Shown: positions 55,241-63,331 of the stretch, in pieces
Layout of the letters: each line of letters begins with the position of its first letter
How positions within the stretch are numbered: the first letter of the stretch is position 1
Source of the DNA: Pseudomonas sp. St316
Lineage (GTDB): Bacteria > Pseudomonadota > Gammaproteobacteria > Pseudomonadales > Pseudomonadaceae
Reading direction: 5' to 3'
Assembly: GCF_018325905.1 (NCBI RefSeq)
Contig: NZ_AP021901.1
Coordinates: 4,030,001 to 4,094,000, forward strand
DNA: 64,000 nt
Program-made: the position numbers and the translations under genes
Notes under the pieces: model-generated
Database searches by the model: none
What the model was told of the DNA's origin: nothing
What the model saw: the letters and a program-made list of their open reading frames with translations, nothing else

Positions 55241-56776
55241 ATGACCACTACCTCCACCACAGCGCCTGTCGCCCAACCTACCTGGTACGGGCAGATCCGC
55301 GACATGTTCACCTCAGTAGACCGGGCGCACATGGCCAGGCAAGGCCTCGACCTGGCCAGCTACGACGCGGTGATGAAGCACGCAGGCGACATCTACCAAC
55401 AAGTGGCGGGGGGCAATATGCCGCCAAACCGACCCTGGCCCGCTGACTGGGTGAGTACCTTCCTGAACTGGATGAACAACGGCTACCCGAAAGGAGTCCC
55501 CGCTGCCAGCGCCAACGCAGCGGACTTCGCTGCGCGGTCACTGTTCAGCGCAGACGCGTCCACCGCCAGGGTCCGCAAGGACATCACCACGCTGTCCAGC
55601 GCCGAGCTCGATCTGCTCAAACAGGCGTTTTCAGCCATTATGGCCATGGCCCCCACCGATCCCAACAGCTACTTCACGCTGGCCGGTTATCACTGGTTTC
55701 CAGCTCCCAATACCTATTGCATGCATCACGTCCCGGGCTACAACCCTTGGCACCGAGCCTATCTGGTCAGCTTCGAGAACGCCCTGAGATCGGTCCCCGG
55801 CTGTGCGAACGTCACCCTGCCCTACTGGGATATCACCACGCCCTTCCCCGACGTGCTTAAAAGCCCGCCCTTCGACCAGTACACGTTGCAGCAAGCCGCC
55901 AGCTCCGATTATCCGGAAGGGTACGTCACCACACGCTTTACCTACGACATGATCGCCCAGAACCTGCTGACCTATGGGGTGACCGATGATGTGAACCGAG
56001 CCATGAGCAAAACTGACTGGGAGGACTTCCATGGCTATTGGTCCGGCGCCGCCCACAACACCATCATTGCCGCCCACGACAGTGGCCACAACTCAATTGG
56101 CCCCACCATGCAGAACCAGGAAGTGGCGGCCTTCGACCCAGTGTTCTGGTTCTTCCATTGCAATTGGGACAGGCTGTTCTGGGAATGGCAGAAAAAAATG
56201 CTGGCCACCGATCTGCATGGATTGCTCACGACCATCAACGAAGTCACCGACCCCGTCAGTTATCAGATCTTCAACGATACGGCGCTGCAAACCCTGAACC
56301 CATTCACCAGCACCCCACTAGAGCTGAACACGCTGGCGATCATCGACTCGGTCGGTCAACTCGGCATTGACTATGCGCCTGCGGCGACAGGCTCGAACGT
56401 CGATTTCCTGCCGAAGACCCAGCGTACGCTCGCTGCGTCCAAACACTTCACGGTTGAAGCCGATCGGGTCAATGTGCGGGTCAGCGGTATCAATCGCCTG
56501 AAGATCCCCGGCAGCTTCTCGGTGCACTTGCAAAAAGACGCCAAGACCATCGCCTCCAGAGCATTGTTTCAACCGGTAGAGGTTCAAAGCTGCGCCAATT
56601 GCGTGGCCAATGCCATGACCCAATTCGATTTCGAGTTACCCATGGCGGTCGTGTTGGGCGGCAAGCTGAGCGTCTGGGTAGAGCCGGTGAACAAGGACTT
56701 CATCGGCGATCGGTTCCCGCAGAAGCTGATGGGCGATCCCGTCATTGAGGTGCATCTATTGCTGCAAACTCAGTAG
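55241..56776 (+). CDS. Tyrosinase-family type-3 copper oxidase, 511 aa
   Basis: ATG 55241 follows AAGGAGTCGGGC. No signal peptide. CuA region: GYHWFP and MHHVPGYNPWHRAYLVSFE near residues 147-178. CuB region: HDSGHNSIG (about 279) and FDPVFWFFHCNWDRLFWEW (about 297-316). The C-terminal ~170 residues form a beta domain with CANC (ALFQPVEVQSCANCVANAM), as in hemocyanin/plant-PPO-like tyrosinases, and may shield the site. An N-terminal helical extension of ~100 residues is unusual. It should hydroxylate or oxidise phenols; the adjacent laccase may continue the oxidation. Confidence 0.9.
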   Translation: MTTTSTTAPVAQPTWYGQIRDMFTSVDRAHMARQGLDLASYDAVMKHAGDIYQQVAGGNMPPNRPWPADWVSTFLNWMNNGYPKGVPAASANAADFAARSLFSADASTARVRKDITTLSSAELDLLKQAFSAIMAMAPTDPNSYFTLAGYHWFPAPNTYCMHHVPGYNPWHRAYLVSFENALRSVPGCANVTLPYWDITTPFPDVLKSPPFDQYTLQQAASSDYPEGYVTTRFTYDMIAQNLLTYGVTDDVNRAMSKTDWEDFHGYWSGAAHNTIIAAHDSGHNSIGPTMQNQEVAAFDPVFWFFHCNWDRLFWEWQKKMLATDLHGLLTTINEVTDPVSYQIFNDTALQTLNPFTSTPLELNTLAIIDSVGQLGIDYAPAATGSNVDFLPKTQRTLAASKHFTVEADRVNVRVSGINRLKIPGSFSVHLQKDAKTIASRALFQPVEVQSCANCVANAMTQFDFELPMAVVLGGKLSVWVEPVNKDFIGDRFPQKLMGDPVIEVHLLLQTQ

Positions 56777-56870
56777 CGCTGCTGGACCAAGGGTGCCGGA
56801 CTTCATGCGTTGAAGTCCGGCTTCAGCCGTTGACGAACGCCAGATAGACATCAGCGTCGAGAACGACCTC

Positions 56871-57575
56871 ATGCGCCCAGGCTCTGTTCTACGCCAATTT
56901 ACCTACGATCCCTGGCCGGTGCTTTTGGCAATGGCGGGACTCGGCTTGGCCTTGTCCGTCTACAACGACATCACCACCAACGGACCTGCGTTTTGCGTCA
57001 CTGTGGATGGGCTATCGATCTTCACGAGTTGGTCTGCCGCCCTGCAAGCGGAGCTGGCACTCAACCCACCTCAGCGAATCCTGGCCGGTTGGGCCTTGAT
57101 GCTCCTGGCCATGATGCCGCCCCTCCTGGCGACGCCACTCATACACGTCTGGCGCTCCAGCTTGCCAAGCAGGCGAATACAAGCGTCAGTCGGCTTCCTG
57201 CTCGGTTACGGTGCCATGTGGATGGCCGCCGGCCCGCTCCTGATCGCCCTGGCGCTGTTGCTACAGATGGCTACCGCAGAAAATGCCCTGGCCGTGGCGC
57301 TGCTGGTTGCGATGCTGTGGAGCGCGAGCCCGTGGCACCGCGCTGCCCTCAATCGTGGCCACCGAATGGGGCGGCTAAGCCTGTTCGGCTGGGCTGTCAA
57401 CAGGGATTGCCTGATCCGAGGCCTGGCGCACGGCCTCTTTTGTATCGTTTCGTGCTGGGCCTGGATGGTCGTGCCGCTTGTCAGCGGGTCCTGGCACATT
57501 CCGATGATGTTGCTGACGGGCGCGGTCCTGCTGGCTGAACGGCTCATCGCTGCCAAAACGCCGCGCTGGAACTGA
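56871..57575 (+). CDS. DUF2182-like membrane protein (metal-associated)
   Basis: 234 aa, about six membrane helices. LAGWALMLLAMMPPLLATPL, GFLLGYGAMWMAAGPLL, NRDCLIRGLAHGLFCIVSCWAWMVVPLVSG and HIPMMLLTGAVLLAERL match the DUF2182 pattern of predicted metal-binding membrane proteins. Conserved Met, Cys and His in the helices suggest copper handling. Its position after the tyrosinase suggests copper supply to the two oxidases. Ribosome site is weak. Confidence 0.75.
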   Translation: MRPGSVLRQFTYDPWPVLLAMAGLGLALSVYNDITTNGPAFCVTVDGLSIFTSWSAALQAELALNPPQRILAGWALMLLAMMPPLLATPLIHVWRSSLPSRRIQASVGFLLGYGAMWMAAGPLLIALALLLQMATAENALAVALLVAMLWSASPWHRAALNRGHRMGRLSLFGWAVNRDCLIRGLAHGLFCIVSCWAWMVVPLVSGSWHIPMMLLTGAVLLAERLIAAKTPRWN

Positions 57576-57688
57576 CCGTTTAAAACAAGGCTTCACGTAT
57601 GCAATCCGTCTGGACCGTCCCTTCCACCCTCATGTCTTTTCATAGGCCGCCGATACCCTGCTAATTCAGACGTTCAAGGAGTGACGAC

Positions 57689-58411
57689 ATGACCCTTTCA
57701 ATCAATTCCGTATTTATCCGGCCATCAGCCGCTCAGCTGAGCCAAACCAGCCAGCCATTGACCACCAGATTCCTCAGTGAAGACTTGCTGAAAACCACGG
57801 TCAACATCAATCCGGCGGCAATTTACCATCCAATCAATGAAGCCCCCGCACCGAGCCCGGAAACGGAATCGATCGAGAGCATGATCGCGCGCACCCAGTC
57901 GCCGGATTACCCGCAAATTGCCGAGAGGCACAAAAGCGCCCATCAATCGCTGAAACTCTCTTTCGAAGAATTCCAATCAGCGTTGGCTCACACCGATCCG
58001 GATCTCGCCGACAAGAAATTTGGCTTCACCATCGAAGCGGATGGCAGCCTCAAGGTTCTCGACAGTTCACACCAGCTCAGCGCTTCCGACATGGATCGGC
58101 TGAACGAGCGGTTGAATGCTTCCAGTGAATTGAAATCGGCAGCGAGCAGCTACCGCGACGCCTCCATCGCCCTGGTGGCCGCCGACGCTACGTGGGGTGG
58201 CAATTTTACGGGTGGGTACATTCTGAACAAGGACAACTTCGCCAACACCATCGATCTGGGTGCCCTATTCCTTAAAAAAGGAACAACCCCAAACGCTGAG
58301 ACCCTGAACGGCTTCTTCTCCTCCCAGTTGTGGAGCAAGGGCGAGCGGATGACGCATGAAACAGTCACCCAGATGTCCGTAGGCGCCAATAAGGTCGACG
58401 TGACGGTTTGA
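57689..58411 (+). CDS. Unknown 240-aa protein
   Basis: AAGGAGTGACGAC precedes the ATG. Soluble, no signal peptide or membrane segment. N-terminal ~90 residues are disordered-looking (Ser/Thr/Pro-rich); the C-terminal part is helical with KFGFTIEADGSLKVLDSSHQLSASDMDRLNERLNASSELKSAASSYRDASIALVAAD. No family recognised. It is 113 bp after the DUF2182 gene. Confidence 0.65.
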   Translation: MTLSINSVFIRPSAAQLSQTSQPLTTRFLSEDLLKTTVNINPAAIYHPINEAPAPSPETESIESMIARTQSPDYPQIAERHKSAHQSLKLSFEEFQSALAHTDPDLADKKFGFTIEADGSLKVLDSSHQLSASDMDRLNERLNASSELKSAASSYRDASIALVAADATWGGNFTGGYILNKDNFANTIDLGALFLKKGTTPNAETLNGFFSSQLWSKGERMTHETVTQMSVGANKVDVTV

Positions 58412-58660
58412 CTGGCAAGTTCTTGGAACTCACGTTACTTCACAGCGCGCGGCGGATCCGCTTGATGGGAAACCAAAGATTGACACTGACTTCCGCTAGT
58501 TAGCGGGTTGTATCAATTTGGATCTTTGTGCCTCTGGCCTTCAAAACTTGCCCAGTGCACATATGGATTCCCCCTAAGACTGAATCGCCCCTGGCTTCGT
58601 AGACGCCTCCAAGCCTCAAGGAAGGTCTGCCAAGTCCTCGGAACATCCGCTTCTGGCCGA

Positions 58661-58815
58661 GGCTGTGTAAAAACGTTTTAGGGCCGGTTCAACGGTCAAA
58701 ACCAGAACGAAAATTTCGTTCCTACGCAAATTTTGGGTCTACTGACTAACCAAGCACAGGCAGATTTTACGTAGCAACGCAGACTTCAAAACGACGCCTG
58801 CGTTTTTACACAGCC
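58661..58815. mobile_element. MITE-like element, 155 bp
   Basis: GGCTGTGTAAAAACG (58661-58675) and CGTTTTTACACAGCC (58801-58815) are perfect 15-bp terminal inverted repeats. The inside encodes nothing. Flanks (TGGCCGA left, TGGGCCGA right) may be an imperfect target duplication. It resembles the ends of a larger IS moved in trans. Confidence 0.65.
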
Positions 58816-58863
58816 TGGGCCGAAAGCAGCCTGTCACCATAAGCGCAGGCATTTCTCGGGCAC

Positions 58864-58895
58864 AAAAAAAAGCCACTCATCTGAGTGGCTTTTTT
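58864..58895. terminator. Bidirectional terminator, copy B
   Basis: Eight A, GCCACTC, a 4-nt loop, GAGTGGC and a T-run: the same hairpin as at 51051. No intron is inserted here. Confidence 0.8.
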
Positions 58896-58903
58896 CTGAA
58901 TCT

Positions 58904-58924
58904 TGGAGCGGGAAACGAGACTCG
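58904..58924 (-). other. tRNA-Gly 3'-end fragment (att-like), copy B
   Basis: On the minus strand it ends CGAGTCTCGTTTCCCGCTCC plus A, matching the tRNA-Gly 3' end over 21 nt. Upstream tRNA sequence is absent. It pairs with the copy at 51090 as a possible attachment-site scar. Confidence 0.7.
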
Positions 58925-59021
58925 TATCTGGCGTCCGACCCATTGAAATCTATAGGGTTTCTGTTATTCCTGAAGCAGGAATGGACTTGATTCTGGACTT
59001 GTTTTTGAAGTATTTCAAGAT

Positions 59022-59622
59022 CCAAGTCTGGTATGACACCAGCGTTGGAGTGGATCAATCACTGCACGCCGCATTCGATGCCCGCGCCGTTTACGCGGGG
59101 CTGACCATGGACTTCTAAGGGACATAGGTCAGGGAGCGTTATCGCAGGATGATCCTCCTCTTGGCAGACCTATCGGCGGTTGTCACCTTCTGCCGGTACA
59201 GTCTTACCCCCTGAAAGCACCGTCAATGGAATGTTCCATGAGCTCCTGCATTCGTATCAGAGCAAGCGCAAACCCAGCTGATTTCTTCGATGAGGTTATT
59301 CCAGAGGAGGTCTTGACCTGAACGGTTGGCGGTTGGAGTGATCAATACAAGGCCTGGGACGCTCCCGCCTGGTTCGAAAATGTGAGTTGACGGCCTCTCT
59401 GTTACCCTGAATGGGCTTCTCGCTTCTGTTTCCAGCGCTGGTGTTGAGATCCTGAAACACATTTCCCCACAGAACCGACCTGGCTGGTATCGTTCTCGAC
59501 GATCAGCTTGATATCGCCGAGTTCCTCCTTGGGAGGCGGCGAGCGCAAGCCGTCGAAGAGGTTGCGGGCAGGCGTCGCGGCTTGCCGACGCTGCAGCTGC
59601 GCAATGCCTGCCCTGATGGCGC
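59022..59622. other. 600-bp region without a supported gene
   Basis: On the minus strand around 59480-59590 there is a protein-like piece (RNLFDGLRSPPPKEELGDIKL followed by IVENDTSQ) without start or stop signals of its own, probably gene debris. Nothing else was found. Confidence 0.4.
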
Positions 59623-60741
59623 TCAGCGCGGCTGAAGACGCAGCAGTTTGCCATCCCGTTCGTCGGTGAGCACGTAGAGCAGGCCGTCAGGGCCCTGCCT
59701 GACATCCCGAATGCGGGCATGCCCGTCCTCCAGCAACTTGTGCTCGGCCACGACCTTACCGTCTTTCAGTTCAATACGGTCGAGGTAGCCGAACTTGAGC
59801 GAACCGACGAAGAGATTGCCCTTCCATGCCGGCCCATAACGGTCGCTAGTCAGGAAGGCCATGCCGGACGGCGCGATCGAGGGCACCCAGTAATGCAGCG
59901 GCTGCTCCATGCCGTCCTTGGCGGTCAGGCCGTCGCCAATCTTCCCGCCGCCATAGTTCTCGCCGTAGGTGATGACCGGCCAGCCGTAGTTACGACCCGC
60001 CAGCGGAACGTTGATCTCGTCGCCGCCCTGCGGACCGTGATCGTTCATCCAGAGGCGGCCGTCCGGACCGAGCGTAGCGCCCTGGCTATTGCGATGACCA
60101 TAGCTCCAGATCTCCGGCAAGGTACTAGCGCGGCCGACGAAAGGGTTGTCGGCCGGTACCGCGCCGTCCTTCTGGATGCGCACCACTTTGCCCAAGTGGT
60201 TATCGAGCTTCTGCGCATCCTCCTTCCGGCTGTAACGCTCGCCCAACGTGACGAAAAGCGTCCCGTCCTTCGCCTCGACGATACGGCAGCCGAAATGCGC
60301 GGAGCTGCTCACCTTCGGCCGCTGACTGAAAATCACCTGCAGGTTGTCGAGGCGCACCATGTTGCTCGACAGCGTCGCGCGTGCCACTGCCGTGCTATTG
60401 CCCGCGCCACCAGCGGCCGGTTCGGAAAAGCAGAAGTAGACCATGCGATTCACGTCGAAAGCACTGTCCGTCACCACATCCAGCAGCCCGCCCTGCCCTC
60501 CTGCCGCGATCGCCGGCAGCCCCTCAACCGGCGGGCCGATGCTCCCATCGGCATCAACCACCCGAAGCCGGCCCGGCCGTTCGGTCACCAAGTAGCGATG
60601 TGCCGGCAGAAAGGCCACTGCCCAGGGATTCTCCAATCCGGTTGCCACACGCTCAGCCCGCACCTCGACGGCCAGCGCGCTGGCAGCAAAACCCATGGCA
60701 AGAAATGCTGGGACCAGAACCCACTCAAGTTTCAGATTCAT
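59623..60741 (-). CDS. PQQ-dependent soluble aldose/sugar dehydrogenase (YliI/Asd-like)
   Basis: 372 aa from ATG 60741. Signal peptide ends at ASALA. Six-bladed propeller with the family motifs GLENPWAVAFLPAHRYLVTERPGRLRVV, GQGGLLDVVTD, WSYGHRNSQGATLGPDGRLWMNDHGPQGGDEIN (PQQ/Ca site) and HYWVPSIAPSGMAFLTSDRY. It oxidises aldoses in the periplasm in family members. It stands alone on the minus strand, outside the tRNA-Gly repeats. Confidence 0.9.
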   Translation of the reverse strand: MNLKLEWVLVPAFLAMGFAASALAVEVRAERVATGLENPWAVAFLPAHRYLVTERPGRLRVVDADGSIGPPVEGLPAIAAGGQGGLLDVVTDSAFDVNRMVYFCFSEPAAGGAGNSTAVARATLSSNMVRLDNLQVIFSQRPKVSSSAHFGCRIVEAKDGTLFVTLGERYSRKEDAQKLDNHLGKVVRIQKDGAVPADNPFVGRASTLPEIWSYGHRNSQGATLGPDGRLWMNDHGPQGGDEINVPLAGRNYGWPVITYGENYGGGKIGDGLTAKDGMEQPLHYWVPSIAPSGMAFLTSDRYGPAWKGNLFVGSLKFGYLDRIELKDGKVVAEHKLLEDGHARIRDVRQGPDGLLYVLTDERDGKLLRLQPR

Positions 60742-60815
60742 GACTGTTCCAATGGTTGATTTGACAGCCGCTAGCACACCCTACGAAGAAAGATATAAAT
60801 TAGTAAATCTTTGCG

Positions 60816-61112
60816 CTACGCATGTGCATCCAGATATTTCTCTGCTTTTGCGATCCCGTTCATGCGCTGAAGTTTGCGCATCGTGAAGGCGCCCCCCTGC
60901 GTCCGAACGCCAATGGCGGGAGGCTTCGACGCCAGGTGTTTAGGCACGGCACCCCAAGTCGGCGGCTCGCTGAACTTGGCGACGAACATCTCTATGAAGC
61001 TCGGTGATCCGGCGAGGGTCAGAGTCACTTCGCGCCAGCCTCCCAGCTCGACGGTCACTGCAGGTCGTGGTTCCACAGTACATGCCCACTGAGGTATTTC
61101 ATCTCGCCCCAC
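60816..61112 (-). CDS. Unknown 98-aa protein
   Basis: Open frame of 98 residues with protein-like content (WACTVEPRPAVTVELGGWREVTLTLAG, FIEMFVAKFSEPPTWGAVPKHLA, TMRKLQRMNGIAKAEKYLDAHA). No signal peptide; the start lacks a clear ribosome site. It follows the cytochrome b561 gene by 43 bp on the same strand and could be a third gene of that operon. Family not recognised. Confidence 0.4.
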   Translation of the reverse strand: MGRDEIPQWACTVEPRPAVTVELGGWREVTLTLAGSPSFIEMFVAKFSEPPTWGAVPKHLASKPPAIGVRTQGGAFTMRKLQRMNGIAKAEKYLDAHA

Positions 61113-61155
61113 CGAGAACGCGTGCGCCAGCGCGCCCGTGGTAACGAAGCCTGCG

Positions 61156-61734
61156 TCAGTCAGCGCACTTGGTCACGACCCTGCCGTCGACCGACGGATG
61201 TACCGGAAATGGCGCCATGGCCTCGAACACGCCGTCGCGTCGCACCAGCGCGTGGAACAGAGCGGCCCCAAGGTGCAGCAGGATCAGCGCGAAGAGGCAG
61301 AACGAGAGGAACTTGTGAGCGTTCCACAGCCAGCTGTGCAGGCCGGCGTCGGGCGACACGATGGCGGGCAGATGCAGCCCGGCGACGAGCACCGGGTAGT
61401 CCGCCGCCGACAACATGGCCCAGCCAAGCAAGGGCATCGCGAGCATCAGCACATAGAACGCGACATGCGAGAGCTTGGCGGCGAGCTTCATCGGCTCGGG
61501 CATGTCACGCGGCAGCGGCGGCGCACCAAGGCGCCAGCGGACGATCAGGCGCAGCACCGCGAGCACGAGGATCGCAATGCCCAACGGCTTGTGGATCGAG
61601 ACCAGCATCAGGTACGCGGGCGTGATCGTCGAGACCATGCCGACGCCGATGAACAGCATCGCGAGGATGCAGATCGCCATGCCCCAATGAAGCGCCCGCT
61701 GCAACGGCGCGAATTGCTGGTTGACTTGGCTCAT
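61156..61734 (-). CDS. Cytochrome b561 (diheme, membrane)
   Basis: 192 aa from ATG 61734, overlapping the peroxidase stop by 4 nt (ATGA). Four membrane helices with heme His in LQRALHWGMAICIL, VSIHKPLGIAILVLAVLRLIVRW, AKLSHVAFYVLMLAMPLLGWAMLSA and NAHKFLSFCLFALILLHLGAALFHALVRRDGV. It likely passes electrons from the quinol pool to the adjacent membrane-anchored peroxidase. Confidence 0.92.
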   Translation of the reverse strand: MSQVNQQFAPLQRALHWGMAICILAMLFIGVGMVSTITPAYLMLVSIHKPLGIAILVLAVLRLIVRWRLGAPPLPRDMPEPMKLAAKLSHVAFYVLMLAMPLLGWAMLSAADYPVLVAGLHLPAIVSPDAGLHSWLWNAHKFLSFCLFALILLHLGAALFHALVRRDGVFEAMAPFPVHPSVDGRVVTKCAD

Positions 61735-62801
61735 GGCTTGGCTCCGGTGGTGGTGGACGGGGTGCGCGGATAGTCTTTTTCTTCGGCGGTCCGGCGGTTG
61801 TACGAAACCGAATAAGCGGCCGAACGTGCGGCGGGGAAAGGGTCGTCGGATGTGCGCATACCGGCCGGCAGCACGGTGGGATCGAAGTTGATGTCGCGGC
61901 ATGAGCCATCGGCCTCAGGCTCAATCTTCGTCACCGACAGGGTGCCGACGCCGACGCTGCGGCGATCTTCCGGCCAAGCCTTGCTCGGGTCGGCGGTCGG
62001 GTCGCCCGGGTCGGCGACCATGACCGTCATAGCCCAGCGCTGCGTCGCCTTCGCGACGCGCTCGGTGATGTCGGTCAGCAGGAAATCGGGCTCGCGCTTC
62101 TTGAGTTCATCGCCCGAGACCAGCACAGGTTTGGCGACCGGCTTAAAGGACCAGCGCACGGCTTTGTCTTGGCCCTGCGCGTTGGTGAAGACGAAGCTGT
62201 TGATGCCGTTGTAGCGGTCTTCGGCGTACGAGCTGGTGAACGGCGCGCTGCCGGCCCACTGGCTAAACGCACTGATCTCGGGGTGCACAGCGGCGAAGTT
62301 CTTCAACGCATCCGGATGGCTCTTGTCGGCAGAAGCCACCTGCAAATCGTAGAAAGCCTGCGGCGTCGCGACCGGAAAGAACGGCGCATTGATCATCGCG
62401 GAGCGCCACTCCTGGCCGTCGGGCGTTCGGATGCGCAGGCTCAGGGAGCGCACGCGCGCTGTGCCATCGGGCGCTTTGAGGTCGGGCGAGGCGAGGTTGA
62501 AGCGGCCGGTCACGGGATAGGTGCCGGCGGCGAACATCTGTGCCTTGGACAAATCGCTTCCCGTGCCGTTGGCCTCGAAGGTACCGGTGAAGCAGATACC
62601 CTTGGCATGGGCGCGGCGGAAACCGAGAGCCGGTCCTGCGGGCGGCGCCAGCACCTCGACGATCTTGGTCGGCGTGAGGCGTGCGGGTGTCAACCAACCG
62701 GCTGTGTATGCGAACGCGGCGCCGACGGCGACAACCACCGCCGCGATCAGTACGAGCGGCCCTAGAAAAGACTTATTGGAGTGAGGATGTCGCTCGTTCA
62801 T
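61731..62801 (-). CDS. Membrane-anchored catalase-family peroxidase (SrpA-like)
   Basis: 356 aa from ATG 62801 (GGAAGAAATTTCG). One N-terminal helix (FLGPLVLIAAVVVAVGAAFAYTAG) anchors it, with the catalytic domain in the periplasm. Distal His in RRAHAKGICFTGTFEANG; the proximal-Tyr region is FPAARSAAYSVSYNRR. It is far shorter than true catalases (~480 aa) and fits the catalase-related peroxidase family. Coupled to cytochrome b561, so it probably reduces peroxides with quinol electrons. Confidence 0.9.
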   Translation of the reverse strand: MNERHPHSNKSFLGPLVLIAAVVVAVGAAFAYTAGWLTPARLTPTKIVEVLAPPAGPALGFRRAHAKGICFTGTFEANGTGSDLSKAQMFAAGTYPVTGRFNLASPDLKAPDGTARVRSLSLRIRTPDGQEWRSAMINAPFFPVATPQAFYDLQVASADKSHPDALKNFAAVHPEISAFSQWAGSAPFTSSYAEDRYNGINSFVFTNAQGQDKAVRWSFKPVAKPVLVSGDELKKREPDFLLTDITERVAKATQRWAMTVMVADPGDPTADPSKAWPEDRRSVGVGTLSVTKIEPEADGSCRDINFDPTVLPAGMRTSDDPFPAARSAAYSVSYNRRTAEEKDYPRTPSTTTGAKP

Positions 62802-63093
62802 CGAAATTTCTTCCGGAGTGCGGGGTGGAGAGTTCTGTAACGAATTTAACGCTTTACTCAAAACCTTGTGCGAAGTCGCTACGGCGCTGAAGACTTCTAT
62901 ATACACCGGCCAGCAACGTTACGTTGCCGCCGGCCGCACGGCTCGGCGAAGAAGCAGTACAAGTGGCGATGATTATTCCCCCAGGCAAAACTGCACAGCG
63001 AGGTGATGGTGAATCTGCATCCGGGCTCCAGAGTGATGCTCTGCGACGCGTTTTGTCTGCCCCCCCTCAACGGGGTGCCGGCTTCTTTGATTT
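62802..63093. other. 292-bp upstream region of the peroxidase gene
   Basis: No supported gene. It must hold the promoter of the peroxidase/b561 operon; no motif stood out. A run of codons on the minus strand (VEIKEAGTPLRGG) may be further debris of the neighbouring pseudogene. Confidence 0.4.
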
Positions 63094-63331
63094 CTACCGT
63101 GCCGACCTGGAAGTACGCTGGCCGGAGATAGCGAGGATGACACAGGAACGCGCCACAACGCCGTCGATCAAGACGGAACAAGCGACACACTGAGCGAGAC
63201 CAAACACGTAATCCCCATTGCAGGTATAGTTTGTTCCCGTCATACCGATTTCGTCACGAATCACCCACAGCAGCGGCTGTGTCGCCCTCAGCTTCGACCT
63301 GATAGGTCTTATCGTTAATCTGAAGCGCCAT
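63094..63331 (-). pseudogene. Decayed [2Fe-2S] subunit gene (isoquinoline 1-oxidoreductase alpha/IorA-like)
   Basis: GGAGAGTT precedes ATG 63331. MALQINDKTYQVEAEGDT is the N-terminus of small iron-sulfur subunits. A frameshift follows, then PLLWVIRDEIGMTGTNYTC and GLAQCVACSVLIDGVVARSC in another frame, with an insertion between cysteines. It stops early at 63094, before the second cluster domain. Not functional. Confidence 0.8.

Larger units (their letters stand above)
58862..59021. repeat. Direct repeat copy B (terminator + tRNA-Gly 3' end)
   Basis: Same organisation and orientation as 51049-51207, with scattered differences and small changes near ATTCCTGAAGCAGG. The two copies bracket about 7.7 kb containing the copper oxidase genes. 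Confidence 0.7.

Noticed and set aside
58834..59058. Short frames across the tRNA-Gly/terminator repeats (also 50999-51289 and plus 58903-59118)
   Set aside because: They read through a tRNA 3' end and terminator hairpin, so the similarity of the two minus-strand peptides reflects the repeat, not a protein.
59223..59720. 165-codon minus-strand frame
   Set aside because: Wrong frame relative to the sugar dehydrogenase end and to the debris near 59.5 kb; low-complexity content.
59719..60759. 346-codon plus-strand frame
   Set aside because: Antisense to the PQQ-type sugar dehydrogenase; no coding features.
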